This document shows positions 27,719-37,922 of a DNA stretch of 64,000 bases, in pieces; positions within the stretch are counted from its first letter, which is position 1, and every line of letters begins with the position of its first letter. The DNA comes from an uncultured Pelagibacteraceae bacterium (lineage in GTDB: Bacteria; Pseudomonadota; Alphaproteobacteria; Pelagibacterales; Pelagibacteraceae), in NCBI GenBank assembly GCA_902557385.1, contig CACDZF010000001.1, positions 124,001 through 188,000 on the forward strand, in the 5' to 3' direction. A model generated the notes under the pieces. That model searched no databases, was not told the origin of the DNA, and saw only the letters and a list, made by a program, of their open reading frames with translations. A program made the translations under genes and the position numbers.

Positions 27719-28516
27719 ATGAGTGATTTAGTTTCTCAAAATCTAAATATGATTTTTAAATCTCCAAAAGGAGAAACTGTTCATGCTTTAAAAGATTTAA
27801 ATTTTACAATTAAAAAAGGTGAACTTTTAACAGTATTAGGTCCCTCTGGCTGTGGAAAAACTACATTATTAAATATTGCAGCTGGTTTTATCAGGCCAAC
27901 ATCTGGAACTATAACTTTAGGTAATAATGAAATTAATGGGCCAGGAGTCGATAGAGGTATGGTCTTTCAACAAGGAGCCCTATTCGAATGGTTAACGGTT
28001 TCTGAAAATGTAAATTTTGGGCTTAGGATGAAAAAAGAAAATTCTGAAACTACGGCAAAAAAAGTTGAAGAATGGTTGGATATAGTTGGGTTAAAAGGTT
28101 TCGGAAATACACCAACTTATCAGTTATCTGGTGGTATGCAGCAAAGAGTTGCTCTTGCAAGATGTTTAATAAATGATCCAGACTTAATTCTTATGGATGA
28201 ACCTTTGGGCGCACTAGATGCATTAACAAGAGAAAAGATGCAGTCTCTAGTTTTAAAAATTTGGAAGGAGACAGGAAAAACAATTATTTTAATTACTCAC
28301 TCAGTAGAAGAAGCTTTGCTACTTGGTGAAAGACTTTATGTTATGGCGCCGAGACCAGGTAGAATACATAAAGAATATAATCTTCCTTTTGCAGAAATGG
28401 GTTTAAAAGAAGATTTAAGAGAAATTAAAAAGAACAAAGAATTTTCATCAAAAAGAGAAGAAATATTATCCATGATCTGGAACATGGAAGAAGAAATTAT
28501 GGGGAAAGAGAATTAA
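27719..28516 (+). CDS. tauB: Taurine-type ABC transporter ATP-binding protein
   Basis: GPSGCGKTT, LSGGMQQRVALARCL, LILMDEPLGALDALTR. Confidence 0.9.
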   Translation: MSDLVSQNLNMIFKSPKGETVHALKDLNFTIKKGELLTVLGPSGCGKTTLLNIAAGFIRPTSGTITLGNNEINGPGVDRGMVFQQGALFEWLTVSENVNFGLRMKKENSETTAKKVEEWLDIVGLKGFGNTPTYQLSGGMQQRVALARCLINDPDLILMDEPLGALDALTREKMQSLVLKIWKETGKTIILITHSVEEALLLGERLYVMAPRPGRIHKEYNLPFAEMGLKEDLREIKKNKEFSSKREEILSMIWNMEEEIMGKEN

Positions 28517-30442
28517 ATGATTACCCAAATCATAACAATATTAATCCTTGTATCAATTGTTGGATGTATTCTTTACGGAAGAAGATTAATAAGAACAGAA
28601 AAAGTTGATGCAGTTTTTGGTAACCCAGAAAGAGCTAAAGGAGGAACACACTGGGTAATTGTCGGGAGTAGTGCACTATTGTTAATTTGGTTATATTACT
28701 CTTGGGATATTGCTAAAGGATTTTATCCTAAATCAGCTAATGAATTGTGCCAGGTTGCTAAAGTAAATGATTCACTATTGGGATTAAAATATCAATTTCC
28801 AATCGAAGAAAGAGAATTTAAAAGTACATCAATAATAAAAATCGAAAATAAAAACCTTAATAAAATCACTAACGAAATTCAAAATTCTCAAGATTTAAAT
28901 ATTCAACAAAAAACAACTTTAGTTGGATTTATTAATAAAACCACTCAGTTAATTCCTCTGCTAACAAACGATAATTTAATGGAAATGGATACAAAAATTA
29001 AAATTAAAGAAATGACTGACGAGTTAAAATTATTAAGCTCAAATTTTAAAAAGAAAGATTATCCATTTGAAACCGAAGCTGAAAAAAATGAACGGCAAAA
29101 AGCTATATCAGAACAAGGCAAATGGGGTATTATAAAAGTGCAAGCAGGAACTGGATCCATAGAAAATACTTTAGAAGTTCCATTGGTACCTGCTACTGAT
29201 AAAGGTTTAAAATTTCATGCAGCTGCAGAAGAGCTTAGTGTAATTAATGATAAATTTTTTAAGTTAAGAAATCATAATTCACAATTCAAAAATTTAATTA
29301 AAGAAATAAAAGAAGAGATAAAAACATACAGAAAAAGCTTAGATGATACAGAAGAAATAGCATCAACTTATGCAAAAGATATTGTTAAAATTGCAAGAAG
29401 AATTGAGTATGCTAGCATCTACCCACCAAATGCTCTTAATGAGATGCAAAGTGCAATCATTGAATTTGATAATCTTCAAAAATCTGAGCAAGGTGGCTTG
29501 AGATTAGTAGACATACTTTTATTTCCCGCAGGAACAATCATTGCAAGCGGACCTAGTTGCTCTGAACAGGGTTCTGGAAGATGGTTGCCAAAACCATCTG
29601 ACACATTAAATAAATTTATATTAATGTCAAAACCTAGCGTTGGTTACAAAAATATTCCTCTGCTTTGGATTGATATGATGGATGTAAGTAAAATAATTGG
29701 ATTTATTTTACCTGATTGGATAGCTGACATTCTACCTGGAGAATACCCTATACATACTAATGAAGGTGTAGTTAAACAAAATTTCAAAGGAAAGGTTCTT
29801 AAAGTTGTAACAGGTGACTTCAAATTATTTAAGGTTCCAGTTCCCTATGGGCATATTTGGGACTCATTTTTAAGAGTATTTTTAGGATTAGTTTTTGGAA
29901 TTTTAATTGGAGTTCCATTAGGATTATTTATGGGTTTAAATAGATTTGCGAAAGGTTTCTTTGACCCTTTAATTGAACTTTATAGACCTGTACCCCCTCT
30001 AGCGTGGGCTCCTCTAATTATTTCAGTTTTAGGAATTGATAATACTGGAAAAATATTCTTATTATTTATGGTATCCTTATCAATAATGATCATCTCAGCA
30101 AGGGCTGGGGCATCAGGTACTCAGTTATCAAAAATTCATGCGGCTCATTCTTTAGGGGCTTCTAAGAAACAAATTTTAAGATATGTAATTTTTCCTAACT
30201 CCTTACCTGAAATCCTAACAGGAATAAGAGTTGCTGTTGGAATGTGTTGGGGAACATTAGTTGCTGCAGAATTTTTAGCTGGAACAACTGGTATTGGTTT
30301 TGTTGAAAATGTTGCAAAAAAATATTTTCAATATGAAGTTATTTGGATAACTATATTTATAATGGGTATGCTGGGACTTTTATTTGATGTTACACTTAGA
30401 AAAATAATAGATAAAACTATACCTTGGCGAGGAAAAGGATAA
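28517..30442 (+). CDS. Taurine-type ABC permease with very long N-terminal extension
   Basis: C-terminal TauC/SsuC-like permease (HAAHSLGASKKQILRYVIFPNSLPEILTGIR) after about 400 extra residues. Confidence 0.85.
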   Translation: MITQIITILILVSIVGCILYGRRLIRTEKVDAVFGNPERAKGGTHWVIVGSSALLLIWLYYSWDIAKGFYPKSANELCQVAKVNDSLLGLKYQFPIEEREFKSTSIIKIENKNLNKITNEIQNSQDLNIQQKTTLVGFINKTTQLIPLLTNDNLMEMDTKIKIKEMTDELKLLSSNFKKKDYPFETEAEKNERQKAISEQGKWGIIKVQAGTGSIENTLEVPLVPATDKGLKFHAAAEELSVINDKFFKLRNHNSQFKNLIKEIKEEIKTYRKSLDDTEEIASTYAKDIVKIARRIEYASIYPPNALNEMQSAIIEFDNLQKSEQGGLRLVDILLFPAGTIIASGPSCSEQGSGRWLPKPSDTLNKFILMSKPSVGYKNIPLLWIDMMDVSKIIGFILPDWIADILPGEYPIHTNEGVVKQNFKGKVLKVVTGDFKLFKVPVPYGHIWDSFLRVFLGLVFGILIGVPLGLFMGLNRFAKGFFDPLIELYRPVPPLAWAPLIISVLGIDNTGKIFLLFMVSLSIMIISARAGASGTQLSKIHAAHSLGASKKQILRYVIFPNSLPEILTGIRVAVGMCWGTLVAAEFLAGTTGIGFVENVAKKYFQYEVIWITIFIMGMLGLLFDVTLRKIIDKTIPWRGKG

Positions 30443-30448
30443 AAATGA

Positions 30449-31147
30449 ATGTCAATTCAATTTGAATTTAAAAAGCACTCATATAAAGAAGTTGCATCTT
30501 ATTTTAAAAAAGAAAAATTAAAAAATCTAATATTATTTTCGCAAGCAAGATCCGGTTCAACATTTGCAACTGAAAATTTTCCAAAATTTTTAAATTTTAA
30601 GGATGAACAAATTTTCAATGAAGCAAATTTTTTAAATAAACATTTTTCTTATTTAAAATATTTTATAAAGAAACATGATAATTTTTTTTTAAACACAAAT
30701 GAATTTGTATATAGAAGGACCGAATTAATTAAAGAGGATACTCTATTCGTATATCTTTATAGAGATCACAAAGATATTGAAAAATCGTATGAAAAAGCTA
30801 TTAAGAAAAATTTTTATATGGGCTGGAACGAGTTTTATAGTAGATATAAAATTTTATTTCCAGAAATCGACCAAAGTTTGCATGTTTCTTTATTTAATCA
30901 TTTTATTTGGCAGAAACAAATATCAAAATTTAGACATGCATTAACTTTAGATTTTAACTCATTTAAAGATTTAGATAGTTTTTTGATTGATAGATCAAAT
31001 TTTGTTACTCTAAAACAACAAAAGTCCTCTAAAATTTTTAATCGAGCTAAAAAAAATCCAAATATTAATTTTAATATTTTTGAAAAATTTTATTTTTTTT
31101 GTATAAGAAAATTAGAAAGTAGAAAAAAAAATATTATTAATTATTAG
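30449..31147 (+). CDS. Sulfotransferase-like protein
   Basis: LILFSQARSGSTFATENFP...YLYRDHKDIEKSYEKA. Confidence 0.6.
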   Translation: MSIQFEFKKHSYKEVASYFKKEKLKNLILFSQARSGSTFATENFPKFLNFKDEQIFNEANFLNKHFSYLKYFIKKHDNFFLNTNEFVYRRTELIKEDTLFVYLYRDHKDIEKSYEKAIKKNFYMGWNEFYSRYKILFPEIDQSLHVSLFNHFIWQKQISKFRHALTLDFNSFKDLDSFLIDRSNFVTLKQQKSSKIFNRAKKNPNINFNIFEKFYFFCIRKLESRKKNIINY

Positions 31148-31149
31148 AT

Positions 31150-31851
31150 ATGAAAAAGAAAACTTTGGTTTTTACAGCTACATATAATGAATTTGAAAAT
31201 ATTCAAAATTTTATTACAGCTGTACACAATAATAATCCAGAAGTAGATATATTAATAATTGATGATAACTCTCCTGATAAAACTTATGAGTTAGTTGAAG
31301 ATTTGGGAAAAAAGATTAATAATATTTTTTTAATTAAAAGATCTCATAAGCTTGGTTTGGATACGGCTCATAAAGAAGCATACGAATTTGCCTTAGCAAA
31401 TAAATATGAATATTTGATTACTATGGATGCAGATCTATCACATGATCCAAAGGAAATATCAAATTTTGTAAAATATCTTGAAAATCACGAATTTGTTATT
31501 GGATCAAGATATATGGTAGGTGGAGAATGTTTAATGAGTAGAAAAAGATTAACTATAAGCAAGTATGGGAATTTATTCATTAAGTTGATTTTGAATTTGA
31601 ATTGTAATGAATTCACAACTTCATACAGAGGTTTTAATTTACTTAAATTAAAAAATTTTCATCTAAATTTAATTAGAGAAAAAGGATATAGTTTTTTTAT
31701 GGGAACGGTCCATCATATTTGTTCAAAAAAATTCACTTATATTGAAATTCCAATAACATTTAAAGATAGACAAAAAGGTGAATCTAAAATACCAAAAATA
31801 GAAATTTTAAGAACATTAATTAATCTATTTAAATTAAAAATAAAAAACTAA
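31150..31851 (+). CDS. Glycosyltransferase family 2, DPM1-like
   Basis: TATYNEFENIQNF...LIIDDNSPDKT...MDADLSHDPKEI...GSRYMVGG. Confidence 0.88.
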   Translation: MKKKTLVFTATYNEFENIQNFITAVHNNNPEVDILIIDDNSPDKTYELVEDLGKKINNIFLIKRSHKLGLDTAHKEAYEFALANKYEYLITMDADLSHDPKEISNFVKYLENHEFVIGSRYMVGGECLMSRKRLTISKYGNLFIKLILNLNCNEFTTSYRGFNLLKLKNFHLNLIREKGYSFFMGTVHHICSKKFTYIEIPITFKDRQKGESKIPKIEILRTLINLFKLKIKN

Positions 31852-31876
31852 AAGTGTAATATAATTTGAAAATATT

Positions 31877-32881
31877 TTGAAAACTCTAAAATTAAAAAAC
31901 GAAATAAAAAAAATATTTATTAAGCATGGTTTAATGAATAATCACGCATCTATATGTGCTAATGCTTTAATAAATGCTGAGTTAGTAGATTCTTCTTCGC
32001 ACGGATTATCTAGATTAAAAATGTATTGTGATAGAATAAAAAAAAAAGTAATTAATCCTAAGCCTAAAATTAAGATAAAAAAAATTTCAAATTCAATTAC
32101 TAAAATTGATGCTGATAATAGTATAGGTTTTGTTGCTGCTGATATCGGAATAAAGCAAGCGATTAAAAATGCAAAAAAAACTGGTATAGGCTTGGTTGGC
32201 ATTAAAAATAGTGGTCATTATGGACTTTCTGGTTATTACGCTGAGCAAGCGGTAAAAAAAGATCTAATTGTTTTTTGTTTTACCAACGCACCTCCAGCTA
32301 TAGCGCCACATGGAGCAAATAAAAGTTTATTTGGGACTAATCCTATTTGTTTTGGAACTCCAACATCTTCTAAGATTCCATTTATTTTAGACACTTCAGT
32401 TTCTATGATCAATAGAGGAAAAATAAGAGTCGCGGCAAAGACAGGAAAAAAAATACCAAAAGGTGTAGCGCTTGATAAAAATGGTCTACCAACAACGGAC
32501 GCAAGGAAAGCTTTAGCTGGTGTCCAACTCCCTATTGCGGGTTTTAGAGGTTCTGGTCTTGCGTGGATGGTCGATATATTAAGTGGAGTAATTACTGGAG
32601 GTAACCATGGTGGAAAAGTAAAAGACCCATTCGACGATTTTACTGGTCCACAAAATATTGGTCACTTGTTTATAACCATGAAAAAAAATTTATTTGTGAA
32701 TAACTATAATTATAGAATAAAAGAAAATATCAAAAGAATAAAAAAATTACCAAAAATAAAAGGAACAAAAAAAATTGTATATCCAGGACAAAATAGATTT
32801 TATCGTTATAAAAAAAACTTAAAAAAGGAAATTTATATTCCTGAAATTATTAAATTAGATATAGAAAAATTGTCAAATTAA
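31877..32881 (+). CDS. Malate/L-lactate dehydrogenase (LDH2) family oxidoreductase (TTG start)
   Basis: SSHGLSRL...IKNSGHYGLSGYYAEQA...SLFGTNPICFGTPT. Confidence 0.87.
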   Translation: MKTLKLKNEIKKIFIKHGLMNNHASICANALINAELVDSSSHGLSRLKMYCDRIKKKVINPKPKIKIKKISNSITKIDADNSIGFVAADIGIKQAIKNAKKTGIGLVGIKNSGHYGLSGYYAEQAVKKDLIVFCFTNAPPAIAPHGANKSLFGTNPICFGTPTSSKIPFILDTSVSMINRGKIRVAAKTGKKIPKGVALDKNGLPTTDARKALAGVQLPIAGFRGSGLAWMVDILSGVITGGNHGGKVKDPFDDFTGPQNIGHLFITMKKNLFVNNYNYRIKENIKRIKKLPKIKGTKKIVYPGQNRFYRYKKNLKKEIYIPEIIKLDIEKLSN

Positions 32882-34683
32882 TTTTTTTTTATTTTCAAAA
32901 GTCTACTACCAACTTTTTTAAAATTTATATAGTTCTCATTAATATATTTATTGATTAAAGGATATTTAATATTTAAAGGAACTCCCCAACTATCCGTTTT
33001 ACCATTTAATATTAAAAAATTTGTATTCTCTAATTCTGCAATAAACTCATTTTGATTTTTATTTGAACCAATAGAATAAACAAAGTAAAACTTTGTACAG
33101 CTTGGTTTTTTAAGCAAGTATAATAAAGCAGCGTCATTTGTAAATAATTGAATACATTTTTCGTTCTCTAAAATTTTTGATGTCTCATTTATAAAGATTA
33201 TATCCTCCTCATTTAAAAAATTTTTATCTTCCAAGCTAATAAAGCTAGAAAATCTTTGTGAATAATTTTTAATATTATTAAAATCAATATTAATAATAAA
33301 TATATATAAAAATAAAATAGGTGCTAAAAATAAGATATTATTTTTTTTTATTTCTAATTTATTAATTGATTTTGAGAAAAAATATAAAATTTCATATAAA
33401 AAAAACGTGGTAAAAAAAATAACAGGAAAAGCTAAAGTCTGCTTAATATGTGGTCCATCCGATCTTCCTAGTGCATATACATAGCTTAATCCACAAAATA
33501 TAGCTAAAGTCAACAAAATGATTTTGAGATTATTTGGATATCTTGTTTTATTTTTAAATAAAATATTAATTGAAATAATTAATGAAAATAAAATAACAAG
33601 TAAATTTTTTGTTGCTCTTGTTGAATTTCTCTCATCAGAAAAAGGTAAGGGGTGAATAATTCCATTTATATAAGTATGTTCTTTGATTACCGACAGTGTG
33701 TTTGATATAAAAAAAATAAACTCATCATTGAAAATTAAATAAAGTATTAACCAGCAAAAAAAAACTGATAATAATAAAGTTATTAATTGAATGTGCTTTT
33801 TGTTAAAAGCTAGATAAAACAATAAAAAAATTAAAAATATAGTAAGCACTATTGCTCTATCAAGGCTCCACAAAAAAGAAGCAACAAATATAATGCCAAT
33901 AAAAATATAATTTATAACTTTATTTGAATTAATTGAATTAATAAAAAAAATTAAGGTCAATAAAATTGTAATTTCTCTAAAAGAAATTATTTCTCCACTA
34001 TTTAAGTTGTAATCAATACAGCTTAATAAAATTAAACTTAATAAAGTAAAAAAGACATATTTAGAAAGTTTTGATAAATTTATTTTTTTAGTAATTTCAA
34101 AAGAAAGTAAGACTAATAAAATCTTAGTCGTGATTATATATAAAAGGTTTGTAAATCTTGCTAGTCCAATGCTTTTGATATCAAAAGTCTCCCATAAAAT
34201 CTTATTAGCTAAGGTTTCGTAAAAAATTCCTATTACAATATAAGAACCTGACCATAAAGTTTCGTCAATTATGTTTTTATAAGATGAACTAAGTTGCTGA
34301 CCATCGTGGAACAAATCAATTTTTTTTACTAAGAAAGAAAGTGAAAAAAACTCAAATAAAATAAAAATAATAATAAAAAATAAAAAAAAATAAATTTTAT
34401 AATCTGAATTTATAATCGAATTTTCTGTTTTCAAATTGATAAAAAATTCGTTAATTTTTTTTTTTTCAAAATATACTTTTGAGAAAAAAAAACTAACTAG
34501 TGGGATTGAAATAAAGAAAAAATATCTAATAAAGTCATTTAAAGAATTATAATTATTTTGTGAATATTCACCTATAATATCTAGGTTACTATTAGATAAT
34601 TTTATTAGAGGCCAGATAAAATATCCAATAAATAATGAAATTGAAATTATAAAAAAATAATAAATATTGTTATGAATTTTCAT
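32878..34683 (-). CDS. Large polytopic membrane protein (glycosyltransferase/O-unit-like)
   Basis: About a dozen hydrophobic segments; surrounded by glycan genes. Confidence 0.55.
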   Translation of the reverse strand: MKIHNNIYYFFIISISLFIGYFIWPLIKLSNSNLDIIGEYSQNNYNSLNDFIRYFFFISIPLVSFFFSKVYFEKKKINEFFINLKTENSIINSDYKIYFFLFFIIIFILFEFFSLSFLVKKIDLFHDGQQLSSSYKNIIDETLWSGSYIVIGIFYETLANKILWETFDIKSIGLARFTNLLYIITTKILLVLLSFEITKKINLSKLSKYVFFTLLSLILLSCIDYNLNSGEIISFREITILLTLIFFINSINSNKVINYIFIGIIFVASFLWSLDRAIVLTIFLIFLLFYLAFNKKHIQLITLLLSVFFCWLILYLIFNDEFIFFISNTLSVIKEHTYINGIIHPLPFSDERNSTRATKNLLVILFSLIISINILFKNKTRYPNNLKIILLTLAIFCGLSYVYALGRSDGPHIKQTLAFPVIFFTTFFLYEILYFFSKSINKLEIKKNNILFLAPILFLYIFIINIDFNNIKNYSQRFSSFISLEDKNFLNEEDIIFINETSKILENEKCIQLFTNDAALLYLLKKPSCTKFYFVYSIGSNKNQNEFIAELENTNFLILNGKTDSWGVPLNIKYPLINKYINENYINFKKVGSRLLKIKKN

Positions 34684-34736
34684 ACTATAATCTTTTAAAC
34701 TAAAAATTTAAAATTTTAAATTAGTTTAGTAATTTT

Positions 34737-35702
34737 CTAAACTTTACACATTTTGTTAACCAAATAATGTACTCTTTTTGCATCCTCAAAATTTGGGCTG
34801 TAGTTATTTTTTTTAAAAATGCTTTTTTTGAATCTTTGTAGGTTTATATAAGTAGGTTGAATTCTGAAATCGTTTAAAGTTTCTTTTGGTTTAAATAAAA
34901 TTTTATTGTCTTTCATTAAACAAAATTGATCAAAAATATTGTTAGTTTTGGTTTTTAAAACAAATGTACCTTTATCTGTTTTAAATTTTATCTCATGTTT
35001 CTGTCTAATTTTTGGTGATTTTAACGAGGATTTAAAATTTAAAATTATATTTATATCTTTTTTATCAACTTTTATATTTGATTTTAAATTAAATATTTTT
35101 GCTTTTCTTTTTAAGTCAAAATTGCTAATGGTAATTTTGCCAAATAATTTTTCTAAAAAATACAATGGATGACAAATATAATTAAAAAAAATTCCCCCTC
35201 CTTGTTTATGTTTATCTTTCCACTTAGCACGATTTCTTGATGGAATTTTAATAAACCAATTAATTATTACTCTTTTTACTATTACTTTATCTAACAGTTT
35301 TGTTTTAAAAAAATTAAATGCTTCTATGTTTAAAAATTCATAATTTACCATATTTATAATTTTTTTAGCTTTTGCTCTTTTGCAGATTTTGATTAATGAA
35401 TTATAAGAAGTAGTGACAGGTTTTTCGCAGAATACATGTTTATTTTTACTAATTGCAAATAATATCATTTTTTCATGCATAAAAGGTGGAGCTGATATAA
35501 TTATTGCATTAATTCTTTTATCTGAAATTAATTTTTTCCAATTTTGATAAATTTTTATATTTTGAGGTAATGTGAATTTTTTTTTGTTATCTCTAAATGA
35601 AAAACCTATAACATTAAATAACTTAGTTCTTATTATAGATTTGTAAATTACATTATAGCCAAAGTTTCTACCAATTATACCGATGTTAATTTTTTTTCTC
35701 AT
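34737..35702 (-). CDS. Gfo/Idh/MocA family oxidoreductase
   Basis: NIGIIGRNFGYNVIYKSI...HVFCEKPVTTS. Confidence 0.87.
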   Translation of the reverse strand: MRKKINIGIIGRNFGYNVIYKSIIRTKLFNVIGFSFRDNKKKFTLPQNIKIYQNWKKLISDKRINAIIISAPPFMHEKMILFAISKNKHVFCEKPVTTSYNSLIKICKRAKAKKIINMVNYEFLNIEAFNFFKTKLLDKVIVKRVIINWFIKIPSRNRAKWKDKHKQGGGIFFNYICHPLYFLEKLFGKITISNFDLKRKAKIFNLKSNIKVDKKDINIILNFKSSLKSPKIRQKHEIKFKTDKGTFVLKTKTNNIFDQFCLMKDNKILFKPKETLNDFRIQPTYINLQRFKKSIFKKNNYSPNFEDAKRVHYLVNKMCKV

Positions 35703-36396
35703 TTTTAAAATTTGTCATCAAAATATAAAAATACCATCTAATATAAAAAAAAATTGATGAATATTTGAATTTGCTTTCGCCATAATTTCTAACAGGCCAC
35801 TGTTCAGGTAATTCTGTTATTTTATAGCTATATCGGTGTGCTTTGGCCAACAATTCAATGCTAAAAGTAAAGCCTTTTTTTGATTCTATCTCAAATCTTT
35901 CTACTATTGCCTTAGAGAAAAGTCTAAATCCATTTGTAGCATCTTTTGTTGGCAATGTAGTTAACATTGTAAGTGTTAAAGAGACTAGCTTCACAATTAT
36001 TCTTTTCAATAAAGGGGCCCCTTTATAACTCCCACCTTTTACAAATCTACTAGCACAAACAATGTCGTAACCTTCAATATATTTATTATACATTTCTGTA
36101 ATCAAACTGAAATTTTTATGATCATCTGCTGGATATAACATAATTGCATTTGCATCTAAATTTTCAAATCCTGTTTTAACAGCACCATTAAAACCAAAAT
36201 ATTTATTTTTAATTAAAAAAATTTCACCTTCCTTAAAATTTTCATTTATAATTTTTAACGTAGGATCTTCGTCGTAGTCATAAACAACAACTATTCTATA
36301 TTTAATATCAACTATTTTTATTATTTCAGAAAGAGTTTTTAATATATTTCCCTGTTCATTAAAAACTGGTATTATAATATCTAAATTGTGACTCAT
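35686..36396 (-). CDS. Glycosyltransferase family 2
   Basis: LDIIIPVFNEQGNILKTL...MLYPADDHKNF...ASRFVKGGSY. Confidence 0.88.
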   Translation of the reverse strand: MSHNLDIIIPVFNEQGNILKTLSEIIKIVDIKYRIVVVYDYDEDPTLKIINENFKEGEIFLIKNKYFGFNGAVKTGFENLDANAIMLYPADDHKNFSLITEMYNKYIEGYDIVCASRFVKGGSYKGAPLLKRIIVKLVSLTLTMLTTLPTKDATNGFRLFSKAIVERFEIESKKGFTFSIELLAKAHRYSYKITELPEQWPVRNYGESKFKYSSIFFYIRWYFYILMTNFKNEKKN

Positions 36397-36450
36397 TATT
36401 TACTTTAATAACTTTTCTTATTAATATAACAATATTTATTATCAACATAT

Positions 36451-37707
36451 ATGAATTTAAAAGATACTAAGCCTGGTTTAATAGATTGTTGTCAAATTTG
36501 TTATTCAAAAGCAATATATGAAGTTTTAGATCTAGGTTATTCTGGACTTTGTGATAGTCTTCTCACAAATTTTCAATTAAATCTCTCGGAAAAAAATTAT
36601 CCTCTTAAATTAATGAGATGCAGAAAGTGTCATTTATTGCAATTAAATTATGTTGTAGATAATGAAGAAGTTTTTCATAAAGAGTATCCTTATAAAAGTG
36701 GTATTACAAAGCCACTGAAAGAACTACTACATAGTACAAGCAAATACTGTGTAAAAAATTTTAATTTTACAAAAAAACCTTTAGCTATAGACATAGGATC
36801 AAATGACGGAACTTTGTTAGAAGGATTTAAGAAACATAATTTTAAAGTTTTAGGAGTTGAACCTACGAATATTGCAAAAATTGCTAATAAAAAAGGTATA
36901 AAAACTATTCAAAAATTTTTTGAAAAAGATGCAATAAATTTAATAAAACAAAATTATAAAAAAGCGGATGTAATTACAGGAACTAATATTTTTGCACATA
37001 TAAATAAGTTAGATACATTTATGAAAGGAGTAAAATCATTAATAAACCCAAAAAGTGGAATATTTCTCACAGAGTCACATTACGCTGGAAATATTATAGA
37101 TCAAATGCAATTTGACTCTATTTATCATGAACATTTAAGATTTTTTTTATTAAAACCGTTAATTCTATTGTTAAAAAATTACGGTTTCAAAATTGTTGAT
37201 GCTGCTAAAATTCCAAATTATGCAGGCTCGATTAGGATAGCAGCAACTTTAAATAAAAAAGCAAAAATTAAAAAAAGTGTAAAGAAAATTCTTGATGAAG
37301 AAAACAGAAAAAACTTTTATAAAACATCGAAATATATTAATTTTTCTAAAAATGTTAATAAAGTAAGAAAAAATTTATCTCAACTATTGTGGAGTCTTAA
37401 ATTAAAAAATAAGAGAATAGTTGGTGTCGGTTGTCCTGGTAGAAGTATTACTCTTTTATCTTACTGCAATATTACCAATCAAATCATTGATTATATTGCT
37501 GAACAAAGCACTTCTCTAAAATTAAATATGTTTACTCCAACGACTCATATTAAAATAATCGATGAGAAAAATATGATTAGAAAGCAACCAGATTATGCGC
37601 TGATATTGTCTTGGCATTACGGAAAGAGTGTTATGAAAAATTTGAGAAAAAAAGGTTACAAAGGAAAGTTTATAATACCTTTGCCATCACCAAAAATTAT
37701 GAATTAA
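36451..37707 (+). CDS. SAM-dependent C-methyltransferase (sugar methyltransferase-like)
   Basis: N-terminal CQIC..CRKCHLLQL zinc motif; AIDIGSNDGTLLEGF; C-terminal GVGCPGRSITLLSYC domain. Confidence 0.85.
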   Translation: MNLKDTKPGLIDCCQICYSKAIYEVLDLGYSGLCDSLLTNFQLNLSEKNYPLKLMRCRKCHLLQLNYVVDNEEVFHKEYPYKSGITKPLKELLHSTSKYCVKNFNFTKKPLAIDIGSNDGTLLEGFKKHNFKVLGVEPTNIAKIANKKGIKTIQKFFEKDAINLIKQNYKKADVITGTNIFAHINKLDTFMKGVKSLINPKSGIFLTESHYAGNIIDQMQFDSIYHEHLRFFLLKPLILLLKNYGFKIVDAAKIPNYAGSIRIAATLNKKAKIKKSVKKILDEENRKNFYKTSKYINFSKNVNKVRKNLSQLLWSLKLKNKRIVGVGCPGRSITLLSYCNITNQIIDYIAEQSTSLKLNMFTPTTHIKIIDEKNMIRKQPDYALILSWHYGKSVMKNLRKKGYKGKFIIPLPSPKIMN

Positions 37708-37818
37708 TTTTCCAAAAAAAATGCTAAATAACAATAGAATACCCCCAGTGACAAAATTGTTATATTAAAATTTTTATTTAAATATTATTTTAAATAATAA
37801 ATTAAAAAAAAGGTTAAT

Positions 37819-37920
37819 ATGAAAAAATATATAAAGTACACTATCTATTTTTTAATATATATAACTTTAGTATTTATTTTAGCTGTATTTTTTTTGAAAA
37901 ACGGAATAACTTTACTGTAA
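37819..37920 (+). CDS. 33-aa single-pass membrane peptide (not in ORF track)
   Basis: MKKYIKYTIYFLIYITLVFILAVFFLKNGITLL*; upstream AGG. Confidence 0.45.
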   Translation: MKKYIKYTIYFLIYITLVFILAVFFLKNGITLL

Positions 37921-37922
37921 AT

